Made by a program: the position numbers and the translations under genes. 46,473 bases of DNA, taken from assembly GCA_944320015.1 (NCBI GenBank), contig CALUFO010000022.1, positions 1 to 46,473 of the forward strand, written 5' to 3'. Of the stretch, positions 14,870 to 25,105 are shown piece after piece. The notes below the pieces were generated by a model. It worked only from the letters and a program-made list of their open reading frames with translations, searched no databases and was not told where the DNA came from. The DNA comes from an uncultured Barnesiella sp. GTDB taxonomy: Bacteria > Bacteroidota > Bacteroidia > Bacteroidales > Barnesiellaceae. Positions within the stretch are counted from its first letter, which is position 1, and each line of letters begins with the position of its first letter.

Positions 14870-14954
14870 AAGTATTCGCACTTCTCCTCTGTGTTGCGTC
14901 AGCAATATAGGGGAGAAACCGAGGAACGACAGTTCCGAGGAGAGGGGTTGAAAG
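14870..14954 (+). repeat. Hairpin repeat, second subfamily, copy F
   Basis: This is the inverse of the copy at 12931-13009, including the flank AAGTATTC. The long stem TTCTCCTCTGTGTTGC closes on GTCA with all sixteen pairs formed if three G-U pairs are allowed. A GGAAC/GTTCC hairpin follows. Confidence 0.75.
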
Positions 14955-14990
14955 AATAAATTAAATACTCTTATATTTCGGTAGTGAAGA

Positions 14991-15021
14991 TTTGTTCCTA
15001 TGGCCGATTCGAGTATCTTCG
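14991..15021 (+). promoter_or_regulatory. Promoter of the YgjP-like peptidase gene
   Basis: TTTG at 14991-14994, a 19-base spacer and TATCTTCG at 15014-15021 match the consensus with one mismatch. It lies just before the ATG at 15038 and rules against the upstream GTG at 14984. Confidence 0.55.
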
Positions 15022-15037
15022 CAGAAAAAAGGAAAGA

Positions 15038-15757
15038 ATGGCGATAGCAGCATATCGAGATGAGGAGTTTGGCGTTGTGCGAGTTCATGTAGACAGTCGG
15101 GCTCGTCGATTGATATTCCGGGTGAAAGAGGGGGAGTTGCGGGTGACTTGCCCCGTGGGTTATCCCGAGAGTCGGATACGGGCTTCGGTAGAAGAGAACC
15201 GGGCGAAATTGCGACGGTTGGCCGCCCGGACTACGGCGTTGCAGGCAAGCCACACTTTGGAGGTAGGCGACCGGGTGCCGTGCTACGGGGGCGATATACT
15301 TCTGTTGCCGGGGGTACATTCGAACCATTTCCTGTTTCGGTACGAGGGTGACTGTTTGCAGGTCTTTTGTCCGCCGGGCGTCGATTTGAATCTTCCCGCC
15401 GTGCGCAAGCGGTTGTCGGCGGGGGTATGCCGTTTCGTGCATCGGCGCGCGCAAGAACTTTTGCCCCGTCGTCTCGAGCAGCTTTCCCGGCGCTGGGGCG
15501 TGTCGCCTACGGGTGTGTCGATAGGGCGGGGTCGCCGCAAGCTGGGCCATTGCACCATCCGGGGCGAAATACAACTTTCGTTGTACCTGATGTTTCTGCC
15601 CGAGGAGTTGATCGATTATGTGATTTGCCACGAGTTGGCTCATCTCACTTATATGAATCACGGCCCTCGGTTTCACGCCCTGTGTAATCGATATTGCGAC
15701 GGGAAGGAACTTTTGTTGCGCAAGCAGTTGCGGTCGTTTGTTTTCTTATTTAGTTAA
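15038..15757 (+). CDS. YgjP/SprT-like zinc metallopeptidase (DUF45)
   Basis: The 239-residue protein has the zinc motif HELAH (His198, Glu199, His202) with further ligand candidates in NHGPRFH (His208, His213), and the preceding GHCTIRGEIQLSLYLMFLPE segment typical of YgjP-like (M48-related, DUF45) proteins. These are cytosolic predicted metal-dependent hydrolases often linked to restriction-modification or DNA maintenance; the substrate is unknown. The ATG at 15038 has GGAAAG close upstream and a promoter at 14991-15021; a GTG at 14984 is in frame but lies before the promoter. The gene stands alone between the hairpin repeats and the rimP leader. Confidence 0.85.
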   Translation: MAIAAYRDEEFGVVRVHVDSRARRLIFRVKEGELRVTCPVGYPESRIRASVEENRAKLRRLAARTTALQASHTLEVGDRVPCYGGDILLLPGVHSNHFLFRYEGDCLQVFCPPGVDLNLPAVRKRLSAGVCRFVHRRAQELLPRRLEQLSRRWGVSPTGVSIGRGRRKLGHCTIRGEIQLSLYLMFLPEELIDYVICHELAHLTYMNHGPRFHALCNRYCDGKELLLRKQLRSFVFLFS

Positions 15758-15835
15758 ATAAGATTATTAGCTTTGAAAAATATCTAAATTATAGGCGCGG
15801 ATTATTCTATTTTTATCCGCTGCCTATCGGTGGAG

Positions 15836-15866
15836 TTGTGTAATATATAATAATGTATTATCTTTG
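15836..15866 (+). promoter_or_regulatory. Promoter of the rimP-nusA-infB operon
   Basis: TTG at 15836-15838, a 20-base spacer and TATCTTTG at 15859-15866 match the Bacteroidetes consensus. The expected start site near 15872 is only about ten bases before a terminator-like hairpin. Confidence 0.65.
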
Positions 15867-15882
15867 CGGCGATGGAATGGAA

Positions 15883-15912
15883 GAGGGGACAAGGTTGTCC
15901 CCTCGTTTTTTT
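15883..15912 (+). terminator. Attenuator-like hairpin in the rimP leader
   Basis: A perfect 9-bp stem GAGGGGACA/TGTCCCCTC with loop AGGT is followed by GTTTTTTT. It lies between the promoter at 15859 and the rimP ATG at 15929, so it would act on the operon's own transcript. Bacterial rimP-nusA-infB operons are known to be autoregulated through NusA, which suggests attenuation here. Confidence 0.75.
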
Positions 15913-15928
15913 CCTGATAAGAACGGTT

Positions 15929-16396
15929 ATGATAGATAAAAAAGAATTAGAGGCATTGGTCGAGGAGGGATTGGCCGGAACCGACTGTTTCTTGGTCGAT
16001 GTGCAGGTGAAGCCCGACAATGTACTTGTGGTGGAAATCGATAACGAAGACGGGGTGGATATTGACCGCTGTGTGGCGTTGCACCGTTTTTTGGAGTCGA
16101 AGCTCGATCGAGATGTCGAAGATTATGAACTGGAAGTAGGCTCGGCCGGAATCACCTCGCCGTTCAAGGTGCTGGGGCAATACAAAAAGAACATAGGAAA
16201 CGAAGTGGAACTTTTGACAAAAACAGGAGTGAAACTTTCGGGAGTATTGAAAAGCGCCGAGGCCGATAAGTTTGTCGTGACGGTGACGAAAAAAGTAAAA
16301 AGCGAAACCAGTAAACGCAAAGTGGAGGTGGAGGAAGACCTCGCCTTCGGATATGATGAAGTAAAATATACAAAATATCTAATCAGATTTAAATAA
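15929..16396 (+). CDS. rimP: Ribosome maturation factor RimP
   Basis: The 155-residue protein assists 30S subunit maturation. Recognisable segments are LVDVQVKPDNVLVVEIDNEDGVDIDRCVALHR written in two parts in the N-terminal domain, then DYELEVGSAGITSPF and the C-terminal Sm-like barrel (NEVELLTKTGVKLSGVL). I chose the ATG at 15929; a frame starting at 15872 would include the leader hairpin. nusA begins one base after the stop codon, so the two are coupled. First gene of rimP-nusA-infB. Confidence 0.93.
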   Translation: MIDKKELEALVEEGLAGTDCFLVDVQVKPDNVLVVEIDNEDGVDIDRCVALHRFLESKLDRDVEDYELEVGSAGITSPFKVLGQYKKNIGNEVELLTKTGVKLSGVLKSAEADKFVVTVTKKVKSETSKRKVEVEEDLAFGYDEVKYTKYLIRFK

Positions 16397-16397
16397 T

Positions 16398-17651
16398 ATG
16401 GCAAAAAAAGAGGAACCCGTTAGTATGGTCGACACCTTTGCTGAGTTCAAAGAGTTGAAGAACATCGAAATAACGACGATGATTAGTGTGCTGGAAGAAT
16501 CTTTCCGCAACGTATTGGCTAAGATGTTCGGGACCGATGAAAACTTCGATATAATCGTGAACCCGACCAAAGGGGATTTTGAGATATGGCGCAACCGCGA
16601 GATTGTGGAAGACGGCGCGGTGACCGACAGCAATTTGCAAGTGTCGCTTTCGGAAGCCCGCAAGACCGACCCCGATTTCGAGGTAGGCGAGGAGATGACC
16701 GACGAGGTGCACTTCGAGAAATTCGGCCGCCGGGCTATTTTGAATTTGCGGCAAACGCTGGCCTCGAAGATTCTCGACTTGCAAAAAGATGCCATTTACA
16801 ATAAGTATAAAGATAAGATAGGCGAGTTGGTCAGCGCCGAAGTATATCAAATTTGGAAAAAAGAAATGCTGTTGATCGACGACGACGGCAACGAATTGCT
16901 TTTGCCGAAAACCGAGCAGATACCCTCGGACTTTTACCGGAAAGGCGAGACGGTGCGTGCCGTTGTGCTGGACGTCGACAACAAAAACAATAACCCCAAG
17001 ATTTTGGTGTCTCGCACCTCCAACGACTTCCTGCGCCGGCTCTTCGAACTGGAAGTGCCCGAGATTCACGACGGCCTCATTCTCATAAGAGCCATTGCCC
17101 GCATCCCGGGAGAGCGTGCCAAGATCGCCGTCGAATCATACGACGACCGCATCGACCCGGTAGGAGCCTGCGTAGGCGTGAAAGGCTCGCGCATTCACGG
17201 CATCGTGCGGGAGTTGCGCAATGAGAATATCGATGTGATCAACTATACCGCCAATCCGTCGCTGTTTATACAACGGGCGTTGAGTCCTGCCAAAATTTCG
17301 TCTATTCGCCTGAACGAGGAAGAGAAAAAAGCCGAGGTATTCCTTAAACCCGAAGAGGTCTCGCTGGCTATCGGGAAAGGTGGTTTGAACATCAAACTGG
17401 CTTGTATGCTCACCGGTTACAACATCGATGTGTACCGCGACATCGACGAGGAAGAAGAGGAGGATATCTACCTCGACGAGTTCAGCGACGAAATCGACGG
17501 GTGGGTTATCGATGCTTTGAAAGGAATCGGTTGCGCCACGGCAAAGAGCGTGTTGGCTCTGCCCCGCGAAACCTTGATCGAGAAAGCCGACCTCGAAGAG
17601 AACACCGTAGACGAGGTGCTCGCTATCTTGAAAGCGGAGTTTGAAGAATAA
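16398..17651 (+). CDS. nusA: Transcription termination/antitermination factor NusA
   Basis: The 417 residues contain an N-terminal RNA-polymerase-binding domain, an S1 domain around 135-200 ([20 protein letters not shown]), and two KH domains ([36 protein letters not shown]). An acidic stretch ([15 protein letters not shown]) and a short helix-hairpin-helix at the C-terminus ([17 protein letters not shown]) follow. The length fits the Bacteroidetes form. NusA modulates pausing, termination and antitermination and may regulate its own operon through the leader hairpin at 15883. Confidence 0.95.
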   Translation: MAKKEEPVSMVDTFAEFKELKNIEITTMISVLEESFRNVLAKMFGTDENFDIIVNPTKGDFEIWRNREIVEDGAVTDSNLQVSLSEARKTDPDFEVGEEMTDEVHFEKFGRRAILNLRQTLASKILDLQKDAIYNKYKDKIGELVSAEVYQIWKKEMLLIDDDGNELLLPKTEQIPSDFYRKGETVRAVVLDVDNKNNNPKILVSRTSNDFLRRLFELEVPEIHDGLILIRAIARIPGERAKIAVESYDDRIDPVGACVGVKGSRIHGIVRELRNENIDVINYTANPSLFIQRALSPAKISSIRLNEEEKKAEVFLKPEEVSLAIGKGGLNIKLACMLTGYNIDVYRDIDEEEEEDIYLDEFSDEIDGWVIDALKGIGCATAKSVLALPRETLIEKADLEENTVDEVLAILKAEFEE

Positions 17652-17660
17652 TCCGTTTGC

Positions 17661-17688
17661 AGAATCCCGGGACGTCCCCGGGTTCTGT
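17661..17688 (+). other. Strong hairpin in the nusA-infB spacer
   Basis: CAGAA-T-CCCGGG pairs with CCCGGGTTCTG around the loop ACGTC. No T-tract follows, so it is not a normal terminator. It may stabilise the nusA 3' end, slow polymerase, or mark an RNA cleavage site. Confidence 0.6.
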
Positions 17689-17743
17689 GCCTCTGTCGCA
17701 GGCATCTTTTCATTCTTCCATTATTTATAAACTAAAACTGAGT

Positions 17744-20650
17744 ATGTCGATAAGGTTAAATAAAGTAGCAAGAGACTTAAACGTAGGAATCCAGACGGCA
17801 GTCGAGTTCCTTCAAAAGAAAGGTTTTACGGTGGAGGCCAACCCCAATACCAAAATAACCGACGAACAGTATGCCCTGCTTGTTAAAGAGTTCAATAAGG
17901 ACAAAAATTTGAAACTCGAATCGGAGAGCATCAGTTTGGAACGCCATAAAGAGAAAAGCAGAGCTATGGCGGCTTCGACTGATGCCGAGGAGAGCGGCGC
18001 TTCGTCGGCGGCAAAGGAAGAACCGAAAGAGTTGAAAACGATTATTCCCGAAACCCAGCGGCCGAAAATCGTCGGTCAAATAGACCTTGCGGCCTTGAAT
18101 CGTCCGAAATCTTCGGAACATAAAGCCCAAGAAACTCCGGTCGAGAAGGAGAAGCCCGAGGAAGAAAAACCGGCCGAAAAAATCGTAGAGGAAAAAATCG
18201 AGGCAGCTCCCGAGGTAGAAGCTCCCCAAGAGGAAAAAGCCCCTGTCGAGGAAGAAAAAGCAGAGCCGTTGGTAGAGCAACCCGTGGCCGAGCAACCCGC
18301 GCGGGAATCCCGGGAGGCCAAACCGGAAGAAGCAACTCCGGTAGCCGGGCAAGACGAGAAAGCGCCTGCCGAAGAAACGGCACAAGCCGACGAAGTCTTT
18401 ACGTTGGACCGCCCCACGTTTACGTCGAGTATCAATGTGGTAGGCCGAATTGACCTCGATGCGTTGAATCAGCAGACTCGTCCGAAGAAAAAAAGCAAGG
18501 AAGAGAAACGTAAAGAGCGGGAGAATAAAGAGAAATTGAGACAAGAAGCTCACCGTCCCGCCAACGCCGACGATACCAATTCGCAAGGCGGAGAGCGGAA
18601 GAAACGCCAACGCATCAGCAAAGAAAAAGTCGACATATCGAAGAGCATCTCGTCGATGGGAGGCCAGATTGCCCGGGGCGGAAACCCCAAGGGCAACAGT
18701 GCCGGCAATAAACCGAACAAGCAAAAACAACGTCCTATCAAATCCGAAGTAAGCGAGGAAGATGTACAAAAACAGATTAAGGAAACATTGGCTCGCCTCA
18801 CGACAAAAGGACAAAAGAAATCGGCCAAATGGCGGAAGGAAAAACGAGAAGCGTTTTCAAACCGTGAACGGGAGTTGGCCGAAATAGAAGAAGCCGAAAG
18901 CAAGGTGCTGAAACTGACCGAGTTCGTTACAGCCAACGATCTTGCTTCGATGATGGACGTGCCTGTCAATGAAGTGATTGCTACCTGTATGAGCATAGGT
19001 ATGATGGTCTCGATCAACCAACGACTCGATGCCGAGACCATCAATATCGTGGCCGAGGAGTTCGGCTTTAAGACCGAATATGTCAGTGCCGAGGTGGTAG
19101 AAGCCATTCATGAAGAGGCCGACAAAGAGGAAGATTTGCAATCCCGTCCGCCGGTGGTAACGGTGATGGGTCACGTCGACCACGGTAAAACCTCGTTGCT
19201 CGACTACATACGCAACTCCAATGTGATTGCCGGCGAGGCCGGTGGTATCACCCAGCATATCGGAGCCTATAATGTGAAACTCGACGACGGCCGTCGCATC
19301 ACCTTCCTCGATACACCGGGTCACGAGGCCTTTACCGCCATGCGTGCCCGAGGAGCCCAGATGACCGATATTGCCATTATCATCGTGGCTGCCGACGACA
19401 ATGTGATGCCGCAGACCGTCGAGGCTATCAACCACGCTTCGGCCGCCGGCGTGCCCATCGTGTTTGCCATCAACAAAATCGATAAGCCCAACGCCAACCC
19501 CGACAAGATTAAAGAGGAGCTGGCCAATATGAATTATTTGGTAGAAGACTGGGGTGGCAAATACCAGTCGCAGGAAATTTCGGCCAAAAAAGGAACCGGC
19601 GTTCACGAATTGATGGAGAAAGTCTTGCTGGAAGCCGAGCTGCTCGATTTGAAAGCCAATCCCAATCGCAAGGCGACAGGCTCGATTATCGAGTCGACAT
19701 TGGACAAAGGCCGGGGGTATGTGGCCACGGTACTGGTACAGAACGGTACCCTGCGCAAGGGCGATATTGTGTTGGCCGGGACCAATCACGGGCGTGTGAA
19801 AGCCATGTTCAACGAGCGTAACACCCGCATCGAATCGGCCGGGCCGTCGGCTCCAGTACAGATTCTCGGATTGAACGGCGCTCCGCAGGCCGGCGATATA
19901 TTCCACGTCATGGATACCGAACAAGAGGCGAGAGAGATAGCCAACAAGCGCGAGCAGTTACAACGAGAGTTGGGCTTGCGCACGCATAAACTGTTGACGC
20001 TCGACGATATAGGACGTCGTATCGCTGTGGGCAACTTCCAAGAGTTGAATCTGGTGGTGAAAGGCGATGTCGACGGTTCGGTCGAAGCGTTGAGCGACTC
20101 GCTCATCAAACTCTCCACTCCCGAGATACAAATCAATGTCTTGCACAAGGCCGTGGGACAAATATCCGAGTCGGATATTACACTGGCCGCCGCTTCAAAC
20201 GCCGTGATTATCGGCTTCCAGGTGCGGCCGTCGGTAGCGGCTCGCCGATTGGCCGAGAAAGAGGGCGTAGATATAAGGCTCTACTCGATTATCTACGATG
20301 CTATCGAAGAGGTGAAATCGGCTATGGAAGGTATGTTGTCGCCCGAAATCAAAGAAGAAATTCTGGGTACCGCCGAGGTATTGGAGACCTACCACATTAC
20401 CAAGGTGGGCACGGTGGCCGGTTGCATCGTGAAAGAAGGCAAGTTGAAACGATCGAGCAAGATACGGTTGATTCGCGACGGTATCGTCATTTATAGTGGC
20501 GACCTCGGTTCGTTGAAACGATTCAAAGACGATGTGAAAGAAGTGTCTACCGGATTTGAATGCGGATTGAACATCACCAACTACAACGATGTGAAAGTGG
20601 GCGACCTCGTCGAAGCCTATGAAGAGGTCGAGGTGAAAAAAACACTCTAA
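17744..20650 (+). CDS. infB: Translation initiation factor IF-2
   Basis: The 968-residue GTPase delivers initiator tRNA to the 30S subunit. Its order is: an N-terminal IF2_N helix domain ([20 protein letters not shown]); a long charged Lys/Glu/Pro-rich linker (about 75-390); a second IF2_N-type helix bundle ([20 protein letters not shown]); the G domain with GHVDHGKTS (about 475), DTPGHEAF (about 523) and NKID (about 576); then the beta-barrel and C-terminal domains. I chose the ATG at 17744 (MSIRLNK) instead of an upstream in-frame start at 17657 lying inside the spacer hairpin. A terminator follows at 20676. Confidence 0.95.
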   Translation: MSIRLNKVARDLNVGIQTAVEFLQKKGFTVEANPNTKITDEQYALLVKEFNKDKNLKLESESISLERHKEKSRAMAASTDAEESGASSAAKEEPKELKTIIPETQRPKIVGQIDLAALNRPKSSEHKAQETPVEKEKPEEEKPAEKIVEEKIEAAPEVEAPQEEKAPVEEEKAEPLVEQPVAEQPARESREAKPEEATPVAGQDEKAPAEETAQADEVFTLDRPTFTSSINVVGRIDLDALNQQTRPKKKSKEEKRKERENKEKLRQEAHRPANADDTNSQGGERKKRQRISKEKVDISKSISSMGGQIARGGNPKGNSAGNKPNKQKQRPIKSEVSEEDVQKQIKETLARLTTKGQKKSAKWRKEKREAFSNRERELAEIEEAESKVLKLTEFVTANDLASMMDVPVNEVIATCMSIGMMVSINQRLDAETINIVAEEFGFKTEYVSAEVVEAIHEEADKEEDLQSRPPVVTVMGHVDHGKTSLLDYIRNSNVIAGEAGGITQHIGAYNVKLDDGRRITFLDTPGHEAFTAMRARGAQMTDIAIIIVAADDNVMPQTVEAINHASAAGVPIVFAINKIDKPNANPDKIKEELANMNYLVEDWGGKYQSQEISAKKGTGVHELMEKVLLEAELLDLKANPNRKATGSIIESTLDKGRGYVATVLVQNGTLRKGDIVLAGTNHGRVKAMFNERNTRIESAGPSAPVQILGLNGAPQAGDIFHVMDTEQEAREIANKREQLQRELGLRTHKLLTLDDIGRRIAVGNFQELNLVVKGDVDGSVEALSDSLIKLSTPEIQINVLHKAVGQISESDITLAAASNAVIIGFQVRPSVAARRLAEKEGVDIRLYSIIYDAIEEVKSAMEGMLSPEIKEEILGTAEVLETYHITKVGTVAGCIVKEGKLKRSSKIRLIRDGIVIYSGDLGSLKRFKDDVKEVSTGFECGLNITNYNDVKVGDLVEAYEEVEVKKTL

Positions 20651-20675
20651 ACACATATCGTCTTTTTAGCGATAA

Positions 20676-20713
20676 AAAGGCTGTCTCGTCTCGACGGGGC
20701 GGCCTTTATTATC
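20676..20713 (+). terminator. Terminator after infB
   Basis: AAAGGCTGTCTCG (20676-20688) pairs with CGACGGGGCGGCCTTT through a 13-bp stem including three G-U pairs and the loop TCTCGA. TTTATTAT follows. It ends the rimP-nusA-infB transcript. Confidence 0.8.
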
Positions 20714-20764
20714 GGCTTTAACGGATAATAAGAGTGAAATGCCGGGTATTCAAAATAAAAGCAG

Positions 20765-20772
20765 TAATTTTG
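20765..20772 (+). promoter_or_regulatory. Promoter -7 box for cvpA-sufBCDS
   Basis: TAATTTTG matches TAnnTTTG and lies 27 bases before the chosen cvpA ATG at 20799. Any start upstream of this point (for example 20739) would precede the transcript. Confidence 0.6.
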
Positions 20773-20798
20773 CAAGTCTAAGAAACAGCCGTTTTGAG

Positions 20799-21374
20799 AT
20801 GAACTATATCGATTTTGTCATTCTATTGATAGCCGTTGTAGGAGCGTTGTATGGCCTTATCAAAGGCATTTTGAGGCAACTCGGCTCGTTGGGAGGGTTT
20901 ATCCTTGGGATCGTTGTGTCGCGCGTGTTCGGGCAATCGGTCGCGTCGTTGATGCAACAGATGTTCGATTTGCCGGCAGGGGTAAGCCGGGTTATAGCCT
21001 ATTCGCTGTTGTTCCTGCTGGTCTATCTAGTATGTATCCAGTTGATGAGGCTGATACATCATATCACCCATAAAGTGGCGTTGGGGTGGCTCGACCGGTT
21101 GACCGGAGCCTTGTTTGGCGCCGTCAAATATTTGGTCGTGTTGAGTATTCTGCTCAATCTCATTCACATTGTCGACCCCAAAGGAACGATATTGCCCGCT
21201 ACCGTCACGGCTTCGTCTCAATGCTATGGATATACGATGCGCATGGCGCCTGCGCTTTTTTCGATAGCGCAGGAACAGTTGGTCTCGGAAACCAAACCGA
21301 CGACCGGGTTGTTTACTCCATATTCGGTATGTGGCGAGCCCTATTTCTGTTATATAAATGATAAAGCAGATTGA
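20799..21374 (+). CDS. CvpA family membrane protein
   Basis: The 191-residue protein has four hydrophobic segments: [20 protein letters not shown], then [18 protein letters not shown], a Leu/Val-rich helix around [19 protein letters not shown], and [20 protein letters not shown]. The pattern and the [13 protein letters not shown] turn are typical of CvpA/colicin V production proteins, whose molecular function is unsettled. It is the first gene of the transcript that continues into sufB after 2 bases, a common Bacteroidetes arrangement. The ATG at 20799 is supported by the promoter box at 20765. Confidence 0.85.
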   Translation: MNYIDFVILLIAVVGALYGLIKGILRQLGSLGGFILGIVVSRVFGQSVASLMQQMFDLPAGVSRVIAYSLLFLLVYLVCIQLMRLIHHITHKVALGWLDRLTGALFGAVKYLVVLSILLNLIHIVDPKGTILPATVTASSQCYGYTMRMAPALFSIAQEQLVSETKPTTGLFTPYSVCGEPYFCYINDKAD

Positions 21375-21376
21375 AA

Positions 21377-22828
<1,452 letters not shown>

Positions 22829-22963
22829 GCGATTCGCACACGGGCGGCGCCGTTTGTCTGCTGCGGCGAGCGGACTCATTCGATAGTGCGGCGACAGCCG
22901 TGGCAAAGAATCGGCGCGGTGGCCGGCGAAAAAGAAGAATAAAAAAATAAAACCAATATACCT

Positions 22964-23719
22964 ATGTTGAAGATTAACGACTTGCATGCCAATATAAACG
23001 GCAAAGAGATCTTGAAAGGAATCGATCTCGTGGTGAAACCGGGCGAAGTCCATGCCATTATGGGACCGAACGGTTCGGGAAAGAGCACCCTTTCGGCGGT
23101 GTTGACCGGGAATCCGGCCTATGAAGTGACCCGCGGGAGCGTGGAGTTTTATGGGAAAGACCTGTTGGCGCTCTCGCCCGAGGACCGTTCTCACGAAGGT
23201 CTCTTTTTGAGTTTCCAGTATCCGGTCGAAATTCCGGGGGTAAGCATGGTGAACTTCATGCGTACGGCTGTAAATGAGCAACGCAAATACCGAGGGCTCG
23301 AACCGTTGTCGGCCACCGATTTTTTGAAACTGATGCGGGAAAAACGCGAGATTGTGGAGTTGGACAACAAACTGGCAAGCCGCTCGGTGAACGAGGGCTT
23401 TTCGGGCGGCGAGAAAAAAAGGAATGAAATTTTCCAAATGGCGATGCTCGAGCCTCGCCTCTCCATTCTCGACGAGACCGACAGCGGGCTCGACATCGAT
23501 GCCTTGCGCATCGTGGCCGGCGGTGTGAACAAGTTGAAGTCCGAGAAGAATGCGACGATAGTCATTACCCACTACCAACGGCTGTTGGACTACATAGCGC
23601 CCGATTTTGTACATGTGTTGTACAAGGGACGTATCGTGAAATCGGGAGGTCCCGAGTTGGCGCTCGAGTTGGAAGAGCGTGGCTATGATTGGATTAAAAA
23701 GGAGTTGGGCGAAATATAA
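22964..23719 (+). CDS. sufC: Fe-S cluster assembly ATPase SufC
   Basis: This is a 251-residue ABC-type ATPase. Its Walker A is GPNGSGKST, the Q-loop lies in LFLSFQYPVEIPG, the signature is NEGFSGGEKKRNEI, and Walker B is LSILDETDSGLDID, all with the SufC-specific wording. It drives conformational change of the SufBCD complex in the cytosol. sufD follows after 5 bases. Confidence 0.97.
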   Translation: MLKINDLHANINGKEILKGIDLVVKPGEVHAIMGPNGSGKSTLSAVLTGNPAYEVTRGSVEFYGKDLLALSPEDRSHEGLFLSFQYPVEIPGVSMVNFMRTAVNEQRKYRGLEPLSATDFLKLMREKREIVELDNKLASRSVNEGFSGGEKKRNEIFQMAMLEPRLSILDETDSGLDIDALRIVAGGVNKLKSEKNATIVITHYQRLLDYIAPDFVHVLYKGRIVKSGGPELALELEERGYDWIKKELGEI

Positions 23720-23724
23720 TCGAT

Positions 23725-25077
23725 ATGAGTGCAGTACAGCAATACATAGATTTGTACAGGTCGCAGAAGTCGCTTATCGAGGCTCATTCGTCCGAGGTGA
23801 TGAATGGCTTGCGCGGGGAGGCTGTGGCTCTGTTGGAAAGCCGGGGGCTGCCTTCGTTGAAAGACGAGGAGCATCGCCGCACCGATGTGGAGTCGATTTA
23901 TGCGCCCGATTACGGACTGAATTTGGGAAGAATCGAAATAGAGGTCAACCCGTATGAGGTCTTTCGGTGCGATGTCCCCAATTTGAGCACCTTGCTCTAT
24001 TTCATTGTGAACGATTCGTTTTACCAGTCGGCTCAGCCGGCCGCTGCGAAACTCCCCGACGGGGTTCTGGTCGGCAGCCTGCGTGAAATGTCGGCGAAAT
24101 ATCCCCAGTTGGTATCGCGTTATTATGGGCAGGTCGCCGACATGAAGCGCGACGGTACTGTCGCTTTGAACACCGCTTTTGCACAAGACGGATTCTTCCT
24201 GTATGTGCCCGATGGAGTGGTGGTCGAGAAGCCTATCCAATTGGTGAATATCCTGCAAGGCAGCAATGTCGATTTTATGGTGAATCGCCGGCTGTTGATT
24301 GTCGTGGGCAAAGGGGCTCAGGCCAAGTTGCTGGTGTGCGACCATTCCGATGACGCCACGGTGAAATTTCTTTCGTCGCAAGTCTGTGAGATTTTTGTGG
24401 ACGACGATGCCGTGTTTGATTACTACGATATGGAAGAGTCGTCGGAGAATACCTCGAAAGTTGCTTCGGTATTCGTGCGGCAGGGTGCCCGGTCGAATGT
24501 GCTGGTCAATGGCATTGTGCTGCACAACGGTGTGACCCGCAGTAATTACTATACAACGTTTGTCGGCGAACAGGCCGAGCTGCTGCTCTGCGGTATGGCC
24601 ATTGCCGATAAAGAGCAGTCGGTCGATACTTATACCTATATCGACCATGCCGTGTCGCACTGTCATAGCAACGAGCTATTTAAATATGTGTTGAACGATT
24701 CGGCACGAGGCTCGTTCGCCGGGCGGATATTGGTGCGTCATGGCGCGCAGAAAACCGAGGCGTACCAAAGCAATAAAAATCTGTGCGCCTCGCCTCTGGC
24801 CAAGATGTACACCAAACCGCAACTCGAAATCTATGCCGACGACGTGAAGTGCAGCCACGGCGCCACCGTGGGACAGCTCGATCAGAACGCCCTGTTCTAC
24901 ATGCGTTCGCGGGGAATCCCCGAGGCCGAAGCCCGCATGTTGTTGATGTTTGCTTTCACCAACGATGTGATCGAGCAGGTGCGCCTCGACGCCTTGAAAG
25001 ACCGCTTGCGCCAGTTGGTCGAGAAGCGCTTCCGGGGTGAGTTGGCCAAGTGTTCGGGCTGTCGGGCATGTCGTTAA
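23725..25077 (+). CDS. sufD: Fe-S cluster assembly protein SufD
   Basis: The 450-residue SufBD-family protein has an N-terminal helical part, the beta-helix (GDLVKIPKGV-like VPDGVVVEKPIQLVNIL) and the C-terminal core KCSHGATVGQLDQNALFYMRS with the conserved His. SufD pairs with SufB in the SufBC2D scaffold. The tail CSGCRACR carries three closely spaced cysteines. This tail occurs in Bacteroidetes SufD proteins as I recall them, and its role is unclear. It lies between sufC (5 bases) and sufS (28 bases). Confidence 0.95.
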   Translation: MSAVQQYIDLYRSQKSLIEAHSSEVMNGLRGEAVALLESRGLPSLKDEEHRRTDVESIYAPDYGLNLGRIEIEVNPYEVFRCDVPNLSTLLYFIVNDSFYQSAQPAAAKLPDGVLVGSLREMSAKYPQLVSRYYGQVADMKRDGTVALNTAFAQDGFFLYVPDGVVVEKPIQLVNILQGSNVDFMVNRRLLIVVGKGAQAKLLVCDHSDDATVKFLSSQVCEIFVDDDAVFDYYDMEESSENTSKVASVFVRQGARSNVLVNGIVLHNGVTRSNYYTTFVGEQAELLLCGMAIADKEQSVDTYTYIDHAVSHCHSNELFKYVLNDSARGSFAGRILVRHGAQKTEAYQSNKNLCASPLAKMYTKPQLEIYADDVKCSHGATVGQLDQNALFYMRSRGIPEAEARMLLMFAFTNDVIEQVRLDALKDRLRQLVEKRFRGELAKCSGCRACR

Positions 25078-25105
25078 GAATAAAGGAAAAGAGAGGAACC
25101 GAGTC

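Noticed and set aside
14984-15037. GTG at 14984 as start of the YgjP-like peptidase
   Set aside because: The best promoter lies at 14991-15021, downstream of this codon, and the ATG at 15038 has a good ribosome site.
17777-18814. 345-codon open frame antisense to the infB linker
   Set aside because: It mirrors the Lys/Glu-rich linker as a Phe/Leu/Arg-rich product with no domain; IF-2 is certain on the other strand.
22829-22963. GC-rich sufB-sufC spacer as a regulatory RNA
   Set aside because: Several short GC pairings are possible but no single clear stem, promoter or terminator; it looks like an ordinary spacer inside the operon.
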